Shown here in pieces: positions 1 through 8,859 of a stretch of DNA of 64,000 nt (the first letter of the stretch is position 1; each line of letters opens with the position of its first letter). The stretch lies in assembly GCF_038096165.1 (NCBI RefSeq), contig NZ_CP151076.1, positions 5,825,501 to 5,889,500 of the forward strand, written 5' to 3'. Under the pieces are notes generated by a model, which did no database searches, was not told where the DNA came from, and worked only from the letters and a program-made list of their open reading frames with translations. The position numbers and the translations under genes were made by a program. The stretch is from Pseudomonas sp. G.S.17 (GTDB taxonomy: Bacteria; Pseudomonadota; Gammaproteobacteria; Pseudomonadales; Pseudomonadaceae).

Positions 1-2
1 TG

Positions 3-170
3 CGAGTCGATCCGATCAGCGGCCGCGCGGCTTCGCCAAGCACGCCGAATGCGTTCTTCGAGCTATTCAAAAGCGAAGACACGCCGCCAAGCGTCAACGA
101 ACTGGGCGGCGGCAGTGCACCGGGCAGCCCGCTGCCAGCGGATGAGTCGGCGCCGATTGATTTGTTCTGA
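3..170 (+). CDS. ponA: Penicillin-binding protein 1A, C-terminal end (partial)
   Basis: This is the last 55 codons of a gene that begins left of the window. The frame ends in a Pro/Ser/Ala-rich tail (NAFFELFKSED, then PADESAPIDLF and TGA). That tail matches the low-complexity C-terminus of Pseudomonas PBP1A, a bifunctional glycosyltransferase/transpeptidase of the inner membrane that builds peptidoglycan. No catalytic domain is inside the window. The call therefore rests on the tail and on synteny, because ponA next to a convergent malic enzyme gene is the standard Pseudomonas order. A REPIN and a bidirectional terminator follow. Known: the family. Inferred: the identity of the missing part. 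Confidence 0.75.
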   Translation, partial: RVDPISGRAASPSTPNAFFELFKSEDTPPSVNELGGGSAPGSPLPADESAPIDLF

Positions 171-178
171 ACCGAGAA

Positions 179-270
179 CCGTAGGACCGGCTTTAGCCGG
201 GAGGGCGTCACTCCTGCCGAAGCAGATGTAGCGCACGTATATCCCCTCCCGGCTAAAGCCGGTCCTACGG
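179..270. repeat. REPIN, type B (GTAGGACCGG family)
   Basis: Two inverted REP units: GTAGGACCGGCTTTAGCCGG at the left and its reverse complement at the right, about 45 bp apart. Each unit is itself a small hairpin (CCGGCT-TTA-GCCGG). It lies in the ponA/maeB convergent spacer. Confidence 0.9.
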
Positions 271-281
271 GAATTGAGCCC

Positions 282-315
282 ACAAAAAACCCTGCATCGC
301 TGCAGGGTTTTTTGT
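282..315. terminator. Bidirectional intrinsic terminator between ponA and maeB
   Basis: An A-rich run, the stem ACCCTGCA/TGCAGGGT with a short TCGC loop, and a T-rich run make a symmetrical hairpin. It can end transcription of ponA on the plus strand and of maeB on the minus strand. Confidence 0.9.
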
Positions 316-331
316 GTTTCCGAATCAGCGT

Positions 332-1600
332 TTAGCCGTTAAACACGTCATCAACACTGGTCAGCGGGTAGTGCTTTGGATACGGCAGGGTGGCAACGCC
401 GCTTTCGATGGCAGCCTTGGCTACTGCGTCGGCGATCAGGCCCAGCAGGCGGGTGTCCATTGGTTTCGGGATGATGTATTCACGACCGAATTCCAGCTTG
501 ATACCACCGTAGGCGTCGCACACTTCCTGTGGCACAGGCAGCTTGGCCAGTTCACGCAAGGCGTTGGCCGCAGCGATTTTCATTTCTTCGTTGATGCGCT
601 TGGCGCGAACGTCCAGGGCACCACGGAAGATGAACGGGAAGCCCAGCACGTTGTTGACCTGGTTCGGGTAGTCCGAACGGCCGGTCGCCATGATCACGTC
701 GTCACGGGTCGCGTGCGCCAGTTCCGGGGAGATTTCCGGGTCCGGGTTCGAGCAGGCGAACACGATTGGGTCCTTGGCCATCAGCTTGAGGTTTTCAGCG
801 CTCAGCAGATTCGGGCCGGACAGACCGACGAACACATCGGCGCCGTCGAGAGCGTCGGACAGCGTGCGTTTTTCAGTGGCGTGGGCGAACACCGCCTTGT
901 ACTGGTTCAGGTCGCTGCGCTCGGCGTGGATCACACCGGTGCGGTCAACCATGAAGATGTTTTCGATTTTCGCACCCATGCTCACCAGCAACTTCATGCA
1001 GGAGATGGCCGCAGCGCCAGCGCCCAGGCAGACGATTTTCGCGTCTTCCAGGTTCTTGCCGACGATTTCCAGGGCGTTGATCATGCCGGCCGCCGTCACA
1101 ATCGCGGTGCCGTGCTGGTCATCGTGGAACACCGGGATGTCACATTGTTCGATCAGCGCTTTCTCGATCTCAAAGCATTCTGGGGCCTTGATGTCTTCAA
1201 GGTTGATGCCGCCGAAAGTGATGGAGATGCGTTTAACGGTATCGATGAAAGCTTGCGGGCTTTCCGAGTCGACTTCGATGTCGAACACGTCAATGCCGGC
1301 GAAACGCTTGAACAGAACGCCCTTGCCTTCCATCACTGGCTTGGAAGCCAATGGGCCGAGGTTACCCAGACCAAGAATGGCGGTGCCATCGGAAATGACT
1401 GCTACCAGGTTGCCCTTGCCGGTGTATTTGTAAGCCAGCTCGGGATCACGGGCGATTTCACGCACAGGCTCAGCGACGCCAGGGCTGTAAGCCAGGGCCA
1501 GGTCACGAGCGGTTGCGGTTGGCTTGGTGAGTTCGACGCTCAGTTTCCCTGGACGCGGGTTGGCATGATATTCGAGCGCGGCAGTTTTCAAATCAGACAT
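332..1600 (-). CDS. maeB: NADP-dependent malic enzyme (short form)
   Basis: Oxidative decarboxylation of malate to pyruvate in the cytoplasm, supplying NADPH. The 422-residue protein has the N-terminal malic domain with the SPGVAEP segment, the catalytic region around [12 protein letters not shown], the metal-binding stretch [11 protein letters not shown], and an NAD(P)-binding fold with GAGAAAISC. It ends soon after the dehydrogenase domain and lacks the C-terminal phosphotransacetylase-like domain of the roughly 760-residue MaeB proteins. The short form is usual in Pseudomonas. The ATG at 1600 fits the family start ([12 protein letters not shown]). It is transcribed convergently with ponA and ends at a shared terminator. 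Confidence 0.95.
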   Translation of the reverse strand: MSDLKTAALEYHANPRPGKLSVELTKPTATARDLALAYSPGVAEPVREIARDPELAYKYTGKGNLVAVISDGTAILGLGNLGPLASKPVMEGKGVLFKRFAGIDVFDIEVDSESPQAFIDTVKRISITFGGINLEDIKAPECFEIEKALIEQCDIPVFHDDQHGTAIVTAAGMINALEIVGKNLEDAKIVCLGAGAAAISCMKLLVSMGAKIENIFMVDRTGVIHAERSDLNQYKAVFAHATEKRTLSDALDGADVFVGLSGPNLLSAENLKLMAKDPIVFACSNPDPEISPELAHATRDDVIMATGRSDYPNQVNNVLGFPFIFRGALDVRAKRINEEMKIAAANALRELAKLPVPQEVCDAYGGIKLEFGREYIIPKPMDTRLLGLIADAVAKAAIESGVATLPYPKHYPLTSVDDVFNG

Positions 1601-1769
1601 GTGGGCATTCCGCTTTTTTTACTGTGGGACAGACGGACCGCCGAGGATACGCAAGATGCAAAGTCCTAACAAGACTGACCAGTCACTACTGTCAAGGGGG
1701 CGGGGACTACGACTTTACGCTTAAATAGACCCCAACTTGCAGGCTGGACATTCGTTGGAGCGTGATCCT

Positions 1770-1858
1770 GTGGGAGCCGAGCTTGCTCGCGAAGGCGTCA
1801 GGGCAGTCAACAGGGATGTCGCCAGGTAAGCCGATTCGCGGGCAAGCCTCGCTCCAAC
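1770..1858. repeat. REPIN, type A (GTGGGAGCGAGCTTGCTCGCG family), degenerate
   Basis: Left unit GTGGGAGCCGAGCTTGCTCG; right unit close to its complement but altered (GCGGGCAAGCCTCGCTCCAAC). An extra outer inverted repeat (CGTTGGAGCG/CGCTCCAACG) brackets it. It lies between maeB and the thermonuclease gene. Confidence 0.8.
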
Positions 1859-1878
1859 GGATGAGGACCGAACCGGCT

Positions 1879-2673
1879 CTACAGCCCAAGCATGGCCGGA
1901 TGAGTGATCGGCATCATCCAGCGCGCCTGTCCTGATGACAGGCCGCCACCTCTTGCGCGGTCGACGATCCAGCCGCGGGCTTCGATCTGCTGGCCTTTCA
2001 TGCGGCGAACTGCCGCAACGTCGAATTGTTTCAAAAGGTCAGGCGCGATGCGCAACACCAATTCGCCTTGCAGCTCGATCCACAGGCCGCCGCCGTTTTG
2101 TTGCACATCGACGACTTGCCCTGCGATCACAGCGAAGCCACCTTTATTGATCTGCTGCACAGCCTGCACCGGAGAATTACGCCACAGGCCAAGCCGGCCC
2201 TGCCGTGCAATGCGCTCGGCGGTCTGCTGGCAACCCACCAACGCCACATTGGGCGCGACCACCACCAGATAACCCAGGCCTTCGCTGAGTAATTGCGCTT
2301 CAAGATTGGCGCCGTTGCGCCCGTAGACATTGGCCAGCGTCCGGCCGTATCGGTCTTTATCCTGCTCGCCCACTTGCAGGCTGATCCGGCCGTCATTTTC
2401 CGCGATCAGCGCTTGCAGCCGACGCTTTGCGACTTCGGCGAATGGCTCGGCGGACTGGCCTTGCTTGCCGGTCTCCGGCGTATTCAAGCCGATCATGCGT
2501 ACGCTGCGGCCATCGGTCAGGCGCACCGTGTCGCCATCGACCACGCGTTCGACCTGGAAAACCGGCAGCGAAGCGGGCGCGGGGCAGAAGGCCTGAGCGC
2601 TGGACAGCCAAATCACAGACATAAAAAAGGCGCCCGCGAGGGACGCCTTTTTAAGCAGCCTGGAGAAATCCAT
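1879..2673 (-). CDS. Secreted thermonuclease-family (SNase-like) protein
   Basis: Staphylococcal-nuclease-fold protein of 264 residues that probably cleaves nucleic acid in the periplasm or outside the cell. An N-terminal signal peptide (MDFSRLLKK, a hydrophobic stretch, then AQA before FCPAP) precedes the nuclease domain. Visible signature parts are VVDGDTVRL, the Arg in VRMIGLNTPE, and DRYGRTLA, which carry the Ca-binding acids and the two catalytic Arg of the family. About 90 further residues with no obvious motif follow. I chose the ATG at 2673 because it has GGGA six bases upstream and gives a full signal peptide; a TTG 21 bases earlier is possible. It starts 23 bases after rpmE on the same strand. 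An intrinsic-terminator hairpin lies inside its signal-peptide codons. Confidence 0.88.
   Translation of the reverse strand: MDFSRLLKKASLAGAFFMSVIWLSSAQAFCPAPASLPVFQVERVVDGDTVRLTDGRSVRMIGLNTPETGKQGQSAEPFAEVAKRRLQALIAENDGRISLQVGEQDKDRYGRTLANVYGRNGANLEAQLLSEGLGYLVVVAPNVALVGCQQTAERIARQGRLGLWRNSPVQAVQQINKGGFAVIAGQVVDVQQNGGGLWIELQGELVLRIAPDLLKQFDVAAVRRMKGQQIEARGWIVDRARGGGLSSGQARWMMPITHPAMLGL
2623..2652 (-). terminator. Intrinsic terminator of rpmE inside the nuclease signal sequence
   Basis: On the minus strand: AAAAAGGCG-T-CCC, loop TCGC, GGGCGCC, then six T. The stem is GC-rich with one bulged base, followed by the T run, which is the classic rho-independent form. It lies in frame within codons 8-17 of the downstream gene and encodes KKASLAGAFF. 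Confidence 0.75.
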
Positions 2674-2696
2674 TGGAGATCCCAGAACGGCCAACC

Positions 2697-2930
2697 TTAC
2701 TCTGCAGCAGCAGGAGCTTTGGTTGCGCCGAAAGCACCGAAGCGCGACTTGAACTTGTCAACACGACCGCCGACGTCAAGAGTCTTCTGCTTACCGGTGT
2801 AGAACGGGTGGCATTCGTTGCACACGTCCAGGCTCAGAGGCTTGGCAAGTGTGGAGCGAGTTTTGATGACATTGCCGCAGCTGCAAGTAGCGTCAATGGC
2901 TTCGTAAACTGGATGGATATCAGCTTTCAT
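2697..2930 (-). CDS. rpmE: 50S ribosomal protein L31
   Basis: Small ribosomal protein of 77 residues at the 50S/30S interface. Four cysteines at 16, 18, 37 and 40 (CSCG and CNEC) make it the zinc-binding type of L31 rather than the Cys-less paralogue. The start [12 protein letters not shown] is canonical, and the tail is extended with Ala/Pro. It is divergent from priA and is followed on its own strand by the nuclease gene, with a terminator-like hairpin just after the second start codon. Confidence 0.97.
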   Translation of the reverse strand: MKADIHPVYEAIDATCSCGNVIKTRSTLAKPLSLDVCNECHPFYTGKQKTLDVGGRVDKFKSRFGAFGATKAPAAAE

Positions 2931-3097
2931 CGGTACTTCCTCGGGCTAGCGTGCCGCCATCCAACACTATTGTCGAATACCGCACGTAATTAGGCTGCGG
3001 ATACTACCAGAGAATCGGCAACGCGCAAGCAGCCGTTTAAACCGGTCGTCTGCTAAGATCGCGCATCCGTCATACTCCGTAACAGGGAACCCCCCGC

Positions 3098-5317
3098 GTG
3101 CCCGACGCCATTTTGCGCCTCGCCCTGCCCTCGCCATTGCGTCGCCTGTTCGACTACCGCGCCCCCGCCGGAGTGTTGCGCAGTGCGTTGATGCCCGGCA
3201 TGCGCGTGCGGGTGCCGTTCGGGCGCCGGGAAATGATCGGCATCCTTATAGAAGTGACCGATCACAGCGAAGTCCCCGCCGAAAAGCTCAAGCCGGCCAT
3301 CGCTATCCTCGACCAGCATGCGCCGCTGCCGCCCGCGTTGTTCAAGCTGTGCTTGTGGACGTCCCAGTATTACCAGCACAGCCTCGGCGACACGCTGAGC
3401 TGGGCGTTGCCGGTGTTGCTGCGTCAGGGTGAACTTGCCGAATCACGTCAGGAACGCTTCTGGCAGGTGGCTTCCGGCGCGAGCGTCGACGACCCGCGCA
3501 TCGCCCGCGCACCCAAGCAACGCGAAGCACTGACCACGCTCGCCCAGCATCCCCACGGCGTTGCGCATCAGTTGCTCAGCAAATTGATGCTCAATAAAGA
3601 AAGCCTGAATCTGCTGCTGGCCAAGCAACTGGTCGAAGTCGAAGTGCGCAGCCACGCGCCAGCGCCACGTCATGAACACTGGCTGGCCCAGCCAGAATTG
3701 CCGCTCAATACCGAACAACGTGCCGCGTATGAAGCCATTCGCGCCGGTTTTGACAGCTTCCATGCATTCCTGCTGGCCGGCGTCACGGGCAGCGGCAAGA
3801 CCGAAGTCTATCTGCAACTGATTCGCGAAACCCTAGAAGCCGGCAAGCAGGCGCTGGTGCTGATCCCCGAGATCAACCTCGGCCCGCAAACCCTGGCGCG
3901 TTTCGAGCAGCGTTTCAACGCACGCATCGCCCTGGTGCATTCGGCGGTCAACGACCGGGAGCGGCTGGACGCCTGGCTCGCCGCCCGCGACGGCGATGCC
4001 GACATTATTATTGGCACCCGTTCAGCGCTGTTCACGCCGATGAAGAATCCCGGCCTGATCATCATCGATGAAGAGCACGACGGCTCCTATAAACAGCAGG
4101 AAGGTCTGCGTTACCACGCGCGGGACCTGGCACTGGTGCGCGCGCGGCAGGAAAACATTCCCATCGTGCTCGGCTCCGCGACGCCGTCGCTGGAAAGCCT
4201 GCACAACGCCTACACCGGTCGCTACGGCTTGTTGCGCCTCAATCAGCGGGCGGGCGGCGCGCAGCAGCCAAAATTCCTGCGTCTGGATGTAAAAAGCCGT
4301 CCGCTGGACAGCGGCATTTCCGGTCCGATGCAGCAGGCCATCGGCCAGACGCTGGCGGCCGGGCAGCAAGTGCTGGTGTTCCTCAACCGACGCGGCTTTG
4401 CGCCGACTTTGCTGTGCCACGACTGCGGCTGGTTGTCCGGTTGCCCGCGTTGCGATGCGCGGATGACGGTGCATCAACGTTCCGGCGAGTTGCGCTGCCA
4501 TCACTGCGGACACGTCGAGCGCGTGCCGCGTCAGTGCCCGTCGTGCGGCAAAGTGGACTTGCGCCCGGTGGGCGCCGGGACCGAACGTGCCGAGGAGCGG
4601 CTGGGAATTCTGTTCCCCGATTACCCGGTGTTGCGCGTCGACCGCGACAGCACTTCGCGCAAGGACGCCATGAATCAGTTGTTCGCGACGATTCAGCGCG
4701 GCCAGCCGTGCATTCTGGTGGGTACGCAGATGCTTGCCAAAGGACACCACTTTCCCCGGGTCACGCTGGTGTCGATTCTCGATGCCGACGGCGGCTTGTT
4801 CTCCGGCGACTTCCGCGCCAGCGAACGCATGGCGCAATTGATCGTGCAGGTCGCAGGGCGTGCCGGGCGCGCTGAAGAGCCGGGCCGGGTGATCATCCAG
4901 ACGCATCTGGCCGAGCATCCCTTGCTGATCCAGCTCACCGAGCAAGGTTATTTCGCCTTTGCCGAGCAAGCCTTGAGCGAACGCCGCGCCGCTGGTCTGC
5001 CACCGTTTTCCCATTTGGCGCTGCTGCGTGCCGAAGCGCACAAGCCGGGTCAGGCGGAAGGTTTCCTCGACGAGGCCTGTGCTGAAGCCGAGCAACTGTT
5101 GATCGACATGCAGCTGGGCGGCATCGAGCTGCTGGGCCCGGTCCCGGCCCCCATGGAACGCCGCGCCGGGCGTTATCGCGCGCAACTTCTGGTGCAGGCC
5201 AGCGCCCGCGCGCCGCTGCATCGCCTGCTGAGTTCCTGGCTGCTGGCGCTGGAGCAAATGCCCAGCGGACGCCAGGTCAGGTGGTCACTGGATGTGGATC
5301 CGGTGGATTTGTATTGA
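3098..5317 (+). CDS. priA: Primosomal replication protein N' (helicase PriA)
   Basis: DNA helicase that restarts stalled replication forks by loading DnaB. Its 739 residues match the family length. It has an N-terminal fork-binding domain, Walker A GVTGSGKT at about residue 228, the DEEH helicase box at about 324, and an inserted zinc region from residue 440 with paired Cys motifs (CHDCGWLSGCPRC, CHHCG, CPSCG). The helicase C-terminal part includes GTQMLAKGHHFP and VAGRAGR. The start is GTG at 3098, preceded by AACAGGGA, and gives the usual MPDAILRLALP. It is divergent from rpmE; a REPIN follows. Confidence 0.97.
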   Translation: MPDAILRLALPSPLRRLFDYRAPAGVLRSALMPGMRVRVPFGRREMIGILIEVTDHSEVPAEKLKPAIAILDQHAPLPPALFKLCLWTSQYYQHSLGDTLSWALPVLLRQGELAESRQERFWQVASGASVDDPRIARAPKQREALTTLAQHPHGVAHQLLSKLMLNKESLNLLLAKQLVEVEVRSHAPAPRHEHWLAQPELPLNTEQRAAYEAIRAGFDSFHAFLLAGVTGSGKTEVYLQLIRETLEAGKQALVLIPEINLGPQTLARFEQRFNARIALVHSAVNDRERLDAWLAARDGDADIIIGTRSALFTPMKNPGLIIIDEEHDGSYKQQEGLRYHARDLALVRARQENIPIVLGSATPSLESLHNAYTGRYGLLRLNQRAGGAQQPKFLRLDVKSRPLDSGISGPMQQAIGQTLAAGQQVLVFLNRRGFAPTLLCHDCGWLSGCPRCDARMTVHQRSGELRCHHCGHVERVPRQCPSCGKVDLRPVGAGTERAEERLGILFPDYPVLRVDRDSTSRKDAMNQLFATIQRGQPCILVGTQMLAKGHHFPRVTLVSILDADGGLFSGDFRASERMAQLIVQVAGRAGRAEEPGRVIIQTHLAEHPLLIQLTEQGYFAFAEQALSERRAAGLPPFSHLALLRAEAHKPGQAEGFLDEACAEAEQLLIDMQLGGIELLGPVPAPMERRAGRYRAQLLVQASARAPLHRLLSSWLLALEQMPSGRQVRWSLDVDPVDLY

Positions 5318-5333
5318 CCTTCCCGCGCAGTTC

Positions 5334-5423
5334 TGTGGGAGCGAGCTTGCTCGCGAAAAAGCCGGCACCTGCGATACATCTGGAGCCTGAAAGACCGTAT
5401 TCGCGAGCAAGCTCGCTCCCACA
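5334..5423. repeat. REPIN, type A
   Basis: TGTGGGAGCGAGCTTGCTCG at the left and its exact reverse complement at the right, in the priA-argS spacer. Confidence 0.92.
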
Positions 5424-5537
5424 AGTCCAAGACCGCACATCCATCGCGGTTGGCAAGGTGGCTCAGGCAACGGATAATGCCCAGTTTTTCCACCCGCGCA
5501 TCCAGGCGCTGCCGCGCTTGCGGTCGAAGAGAGCATC

Positions 5538-7274
5538 ATGAAAGACACCATTCGCCAGCTGATCCAACAAGCACTGACCCGACTCGTCAACGAAGGCGTC
5601 TTGCCAGAAGGGCTGTCGCCGGCGATTCAGGTGGAAAACGCCAAGGACAAGACCCACGGCGATTTCGCCAGCAATATCGCGATGATGCTGGCCAAGCCGG
5701 CCGGCATGAAACCGCGCGACCTGGCGGAAAAACTCATCGCCGCGCTGCCTGCCGACGAGCAGGTCAGCAAAGTTGAAATCGCCGGTCCCGGCTTCCTCAA
5801 CTTCTTCCAGAACACCCAGGCTTTGGCGGCGCGCCTGGATGCCGCGCTGGCCGATCCGAAGCTGTCGATCCACAAGGTCAGCGCAGCCCAACGCACCGTG
5901 GTCGATCTTTCCGCGCCGAACCTGGCCAAGGAAATGCACGTCGGCCACTTGCGCTCGACGATCATCGGCGATGGCGTGGCCAACGTCCTTGAGTTTCTCG
6001 GCGACACCGTGATTCGTCAGAACCACGTTGGCGACTGGGGCACGCAATTTGGCATGTTGCTGGCGTATCTGCAGGAACAGCCAGCTGCCAGCGATGAGTT
6101 GTCCGATCTGGAAGACTTCTACCGCGCGGCGAAAAAACGCTTCGACGAGTCGGAAGAATTCGCCGAGCGCGCTCGTGCCCTGGTGGTCAAGTTGCAGGCG
6201 GGCGACGCCGAATGCCTGAGCCTGTGGACAAAATTCAAGGACATCTCGCTTTCCCACTGCCAGAAAGTCTATGACCTGCTGAACGTCAAGCTGACCCCGG
6301 CCGACGTGATGGGCGAAAGTGCCTACAACGATGATCTGGCCAATGTGGTTGCGGATCTCAAGGCCACTGGCCTGCTGGTGGAAAGCAATGGCGCGCAGTG
6401 CGTGTTCCTCGAAGAATTCAAGACCGCCGAAGGCACGCCGCTGCCGGTGATCGTGCAAAAGGCCGGTGGCGGTTATCTCTATGCGACCACCGACCTCGCG
6501 GCGATTCGCTATCGCAGCAAGGTGTTGAAAGCTGATCGTGCGTTGTACTTCGTCGATCAGCGTCAGGCGCTGCACTTCCAGCAAGTGTTCGAAGTGGCGC
6601 GCAAGGCCGGTTTTGTTCACGACGGCATGCAACTGGAACACATGGGTTTCGGCACCATGAACGGCGCCGATGGCCGCCCGTTCAAGACCCGCGACGGTGG
6701 TACCGTGAAGCTGATCGACCTGCTCGATGAAGCCAAGGACCGCGCCTACGCGCTGGTCAAGGAGAAGAACCCGGAGCTGGCCGAGGACGAATTGCGCACC
6801 ATCGCCAAGGCCGTGGGCATCAGCGCGGTGAAATACGCCGACCTGTCCAAGCACCGTGCCAGCGACTACAGCTTCAACTTCGAGCAGATGCTCAGCTTCG
6901 AAGGCAATACCGCGCCGTATCTGCTTTACGCCTACACCCGCGTCGCCGGTGTGTTCCGCAAGCTCGGCACGCCGTTCGACGCCAGCAAGGGCCAGATCGT
7001 GTTGCAGGCGCCACAGGAAACCGAACTGGCGGCGCGTCTGGCGCAGTTCGGCGAGATCCTGAATAACGTCGCCGAAAAAGGCACGCCTCACGTACTCTGT
7101 GCGTACATCTATGATTTGGCGGGTCTGTTCTCCAGCTTCTACGAGAACTGCCCGATCCTCAGCGCCGACAATGCGGATCAACAACAAAGCCGTCTGCGCC
7201 TTGCTGCCCTGACCGGCCGCACCCTCAAGCAAGGCCTGGATCTCTTGGGCCTGGAAACTCTGGAGCGTATGTAA
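5538..7274 (+). CDS. argS: Arginyl-tRNA synthetase
   Basis: Class I aminoacyl-tRNA synthetase that charges tRNA-Arg in the cytoplasm. Its 578 residues begin with the ArgRS additional N-terminal domain. The HIGH-type motif is HVGH at residues 134-137, followed by [13 protein letters not shown]. As usual for ArgRS there is no canonical KMSK; the loop reads [11 protein letters not shown]. The C-terminal helical domain ends in LETLERM. The ATG at 5538 follows GAAGAGAG. The SPOR-protein gene begins one base after the stop, so the two are probably co-transcribed. Confidence 0.97.
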   Translation: MKDTIRQLIQQALTRLVNEGVLPEGLSPAIQVENAKDKTHGDFASNIAMMLAKPAGMKPRDLAEKLIAALPADEQVSKVEIAGPGFLNFFQNTQALAARLDAALADPKLSIHKVSAAQRTVVDLSAPNLAKEMHVGHLRSTIIGDGVANVLEFLGDTVIRQNHVGDWGTQFGMLLAYLQEQPAASDELSDLEDFYRAAKKRFDESEEFAERARALVVKLQAGDAECLSLWTKFKDISLSHCQKVYDLLNVKLTPADVMGESAYNDDLANVVADLKATGLLVESNGAQCVFLEEFKTAEGTPLPVIVQKAGGGYLYATTDLAAIRYRSKVLKADRALYFVDQRQALHFQQVFEVARKAGFVHDGMQLEHMGFGTMNGADGRPFKTRDGGTVKLIDLLDEAKDRAYALVKEKNPELAEDELRTIAKAVGISAVKYADLSKHRASDYSFNFEQMLSFEGNTAPYLLYAYTRVAGVFRKLGTPFDASKGQIVLQAPQETELAARLAQFGEILNNVAEKGTPHVLCAYIYDLAGLFSSFYENCPILSADNADQQQSRLRLAALTGRTLKQGLDLLGLETLERM

Positions 7275-7275
7275 G

Positions 7276-7965
7276 TTGGCAGTTGCGAAGAAGAAACCGG
7301 CTCCCAAGCGCGGCGCCAGCCGTTATCAGGCACCCGCGAAGAAGCCGATTCCTGGATGGTTGTGGCTGGTAATTGGCCTGAGCGTGGGTGCGTTCGTGGT
7401 GTTTTTGATGAAGCTCGAACCCGGTGGCGAAGACGTCAAGCGGGTCAAGGCTGATGCTAAAGCAGCCAAGATCGCCGAAGCGAACAAAACACCGCCGAGC
7501 CCGACTGCGCCAGTGAAGCCCAAGTACGACTTCTATACGCTGCTGCCGGAATCGGAAGTCATCGTGCCCAACGAAGCCGTACCGGAAAAAACCCCACCGC
7601 CGGTGGTCGCGCCGGTGGTTCCGGTTTCGCCGGAGCAAGCCGCGAAAATCGATACGGCACGTGCTCAGGCAGCACTCAGCGGCCTGACCCCGCCACCGCC
7701 GCCACCGGTCGCAAAACCTGCGGCAGTTACGCAGTTCTTCCTGCAAGCGGGCTCGTTCCGCAAGAAGGAAGATGCGGACAAGGTGCGCGCGCAGATCATC
7801 TTGCTGGGGCAAACCGCTGGCGTTGAATCGGGTACGGTCAAGGAAGAAACCTGGTACCGCGTATTGGTCGGGCCGTTCAGCAACCGTGAACAGCTGACCG
7901 TTGCCCAGAAACAACTGGCGGGCGGCGGGTTTAGTAACCTGTTGTTGCAGCAGCGCAGTAAGTAA
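7276..7965 (+). CDS. SPOR-domain (FtsN-like) membrane protein
   Basis: Inner-membrane protein of 229 residues that probably binds septal peptidoglycan. The N-terminus is basic (AKKKPAPKRGASRYQ), followed by one transmembrane helix at about residues 28-46 (WLWLVIGLSVGAFVVFLMK). A Pro/Ala/Lys-rich linker leads to a C-terminal SPOR domain from about residue 153 (FFLQAGSFRKKEDADKVRA, then YRVLVGPF). The layout matches FtsN-type proteins, and this gene regularly follows argS in Pseudomonas. The start is TTG at 7276, directly after the argS stop, with GGAG inside the argS end. Confidence 0.88.
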   Translation: MAVAKKKPAPKRGASRYQAPAKKPIPGWLWLVIGLSVGAFVVFLMKLEPGGEDVKRVKADAKAAKIAEANKTPPSPTAPVKPKYDFYTLLPESEVIVPNEAVPEKTPPPVVAPVVPVSPEQAAKIDTARAQAALSGLTPPPPPPVAKPAAVTQFFLQAGSFRKKEDADKVRAQIILLGQTAGVESGTVKEETWYRVLVGPFSNREQLTVAQKQLAGGGFSNLLLQQRSK

Positions 7966-8003
7966 TCGCCGGGGCACGCGGCACACTGAATCTGTCCATA
8001 CTG

Positions 8004-8099
8004 TGTAGGACCGGCTTTAGCCGGGAGAGCGGTCGTTCTTTCTTATGACGGAGCGGCTGCGGGCGCACCGTCGTCCTCCCGGCTAAAGCCGGTCCTACA
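8004..8099. repeat. REPIN, type B
   Basis: TGTAGGACCGGCTTTAGCCG and its exact complement, about 45 bp apart, between the SPOR gene and hslV. Confidence 0.92.
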
Positions 8100-8187
8100 A
8101 TACGAGTCCGTCCCATTACAGCCAGTCATGCGTTGGTCAAACGGAATGATTTCGGCCAACACCATTCATCCCCCAACCTTGCTCAAG

Positions 8188-8215
8188 GTTGAAATACCCT
8201 TCCCCACCCCCATAT
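8188..8215 (+). promoter_or_regulatory. Sigma-32 (RpoH) heat-shock promoter of hslVU
   Basis: GTTGAAA at 8188-8194 and CCCCATAT at 8208-8215 are separated by 13 bases. This is a near-exact fit to the enterobacterial sigma-32 consensus (CTTGAAA, 11-15 bases, CCCCATNT). It sits about 45 bases before the hslV start. Confidence 0.85.
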
Positions 8216-8261
8216 GAGTTTGCACAGGGCATTTTCGCCCCGCTGCGTGGAGACTCTCCCC

Positions 8262-8792
8262 TTGACCACCATCGTTTCAGTGCGCCGCCACGGCAAAGTC
8301 GTCATGGCTGGCGACGGCCAGGTTTCTCTGGGCAACACCGTCATGAAAGGCAACGCGAAGAAAGTGCGTCGTCTTTACCATGGTGAAGTGATCGCCGGTT
8401 TCGCCGGGGCCACAGCCGATGCGTTCACTCTTTTCGAACGCTTCGAAGGGCAGCTTGAGAAGCACCAAGGTCATCTGGTGCGTGCCGCCGTCGAACTCGC
8501 CAAAGAATGGCGTACCGACCGCTCCCTCAGCCGTCTTGAGGCCATGCTCGCCGTTGCCAACAAAGACGCTTCGTTGATCATCACCGGTAACGGCGACGTC
8601 GTTGAGCCCGAAGATGGCTTGATCGCCATGGGTTCCGGCGGTCCTTATGCACAGGCCGCGGCACGCGCCCTGCTGCTCAAGACTGAACTCTCGGCCCGTG
8701 AAATCGCCGAAACCGCATTGCATATCGCTGGCGATATCTGCGTGTTCACCAACCACAACATCACCATTGAGGAGCAGGACCTCGCTGAATGA
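8262..8792 (+). CDS. hslV: ATP-dependent protease peptidase subunit HslV
   Basis: Threonine peptidase of the HslUV (ClpYQ) protease, a cytoplasmic double hexamer capped by HslU. The protein is 176 residues, exactly the E. coli length. It begins TTIVSVRR after the initiator, so Thr1 becomes the nucleophile once the Met is removed. It also has [11 protein letters not shown] and the C-terminal [13 protein letters not shown] chose TTG at 8262 because it puts the catalytic Thr second and has GTGGAG upstream. A longer frame from the ATG at 8214 would bury the catalytic Thr and starts on the heat-shock promoter. hslU follows 67 bases later. Confidence 0.96.
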   Translation: MTTIVSVRRHGKVVMAGDGQVSLGNTVMKGNAKKVRRLYHGEVIAGFAGATADAFTLFERFEGQLEKHQGHLVRAAVELAKEWRTDRSLSRLEAMLAVANKDASLIITGNGDVVEPEDGLIAMGSGGPYAQAAARALLLKTELSAREIAETALHIAGDICVFTNHNITIEEQDLAE

Positions 8793-8859
8793 GCCTGCCT
8801 CGGCCGCTCCCGTGAGCGGCCAAGCAGACCTTGATTCAGCTGGAGGGCCGCCAACTACC

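Noticed and set aside
314..1669. Long open frame on the plus strand opposite maeB
   Set aside because: It is the mirror of maeB; its translation is rich in Val, Gln, His and Arg with no domain, while the minus-strand frame is a complete malic enzyme.
1707..1889. Short minus-strand frame after the thermonuclease gene
   Set aside because: It is built largely from the REPIN at 1770 and has no ribosome site or homology.
4022..7307. Long minus-strand open frames opposite priA and argS
   Set aside because: They overlap fully conserved genes on the plus strand, and their products show the low-complexity look typical of antisense frames in GC-rich DNA.
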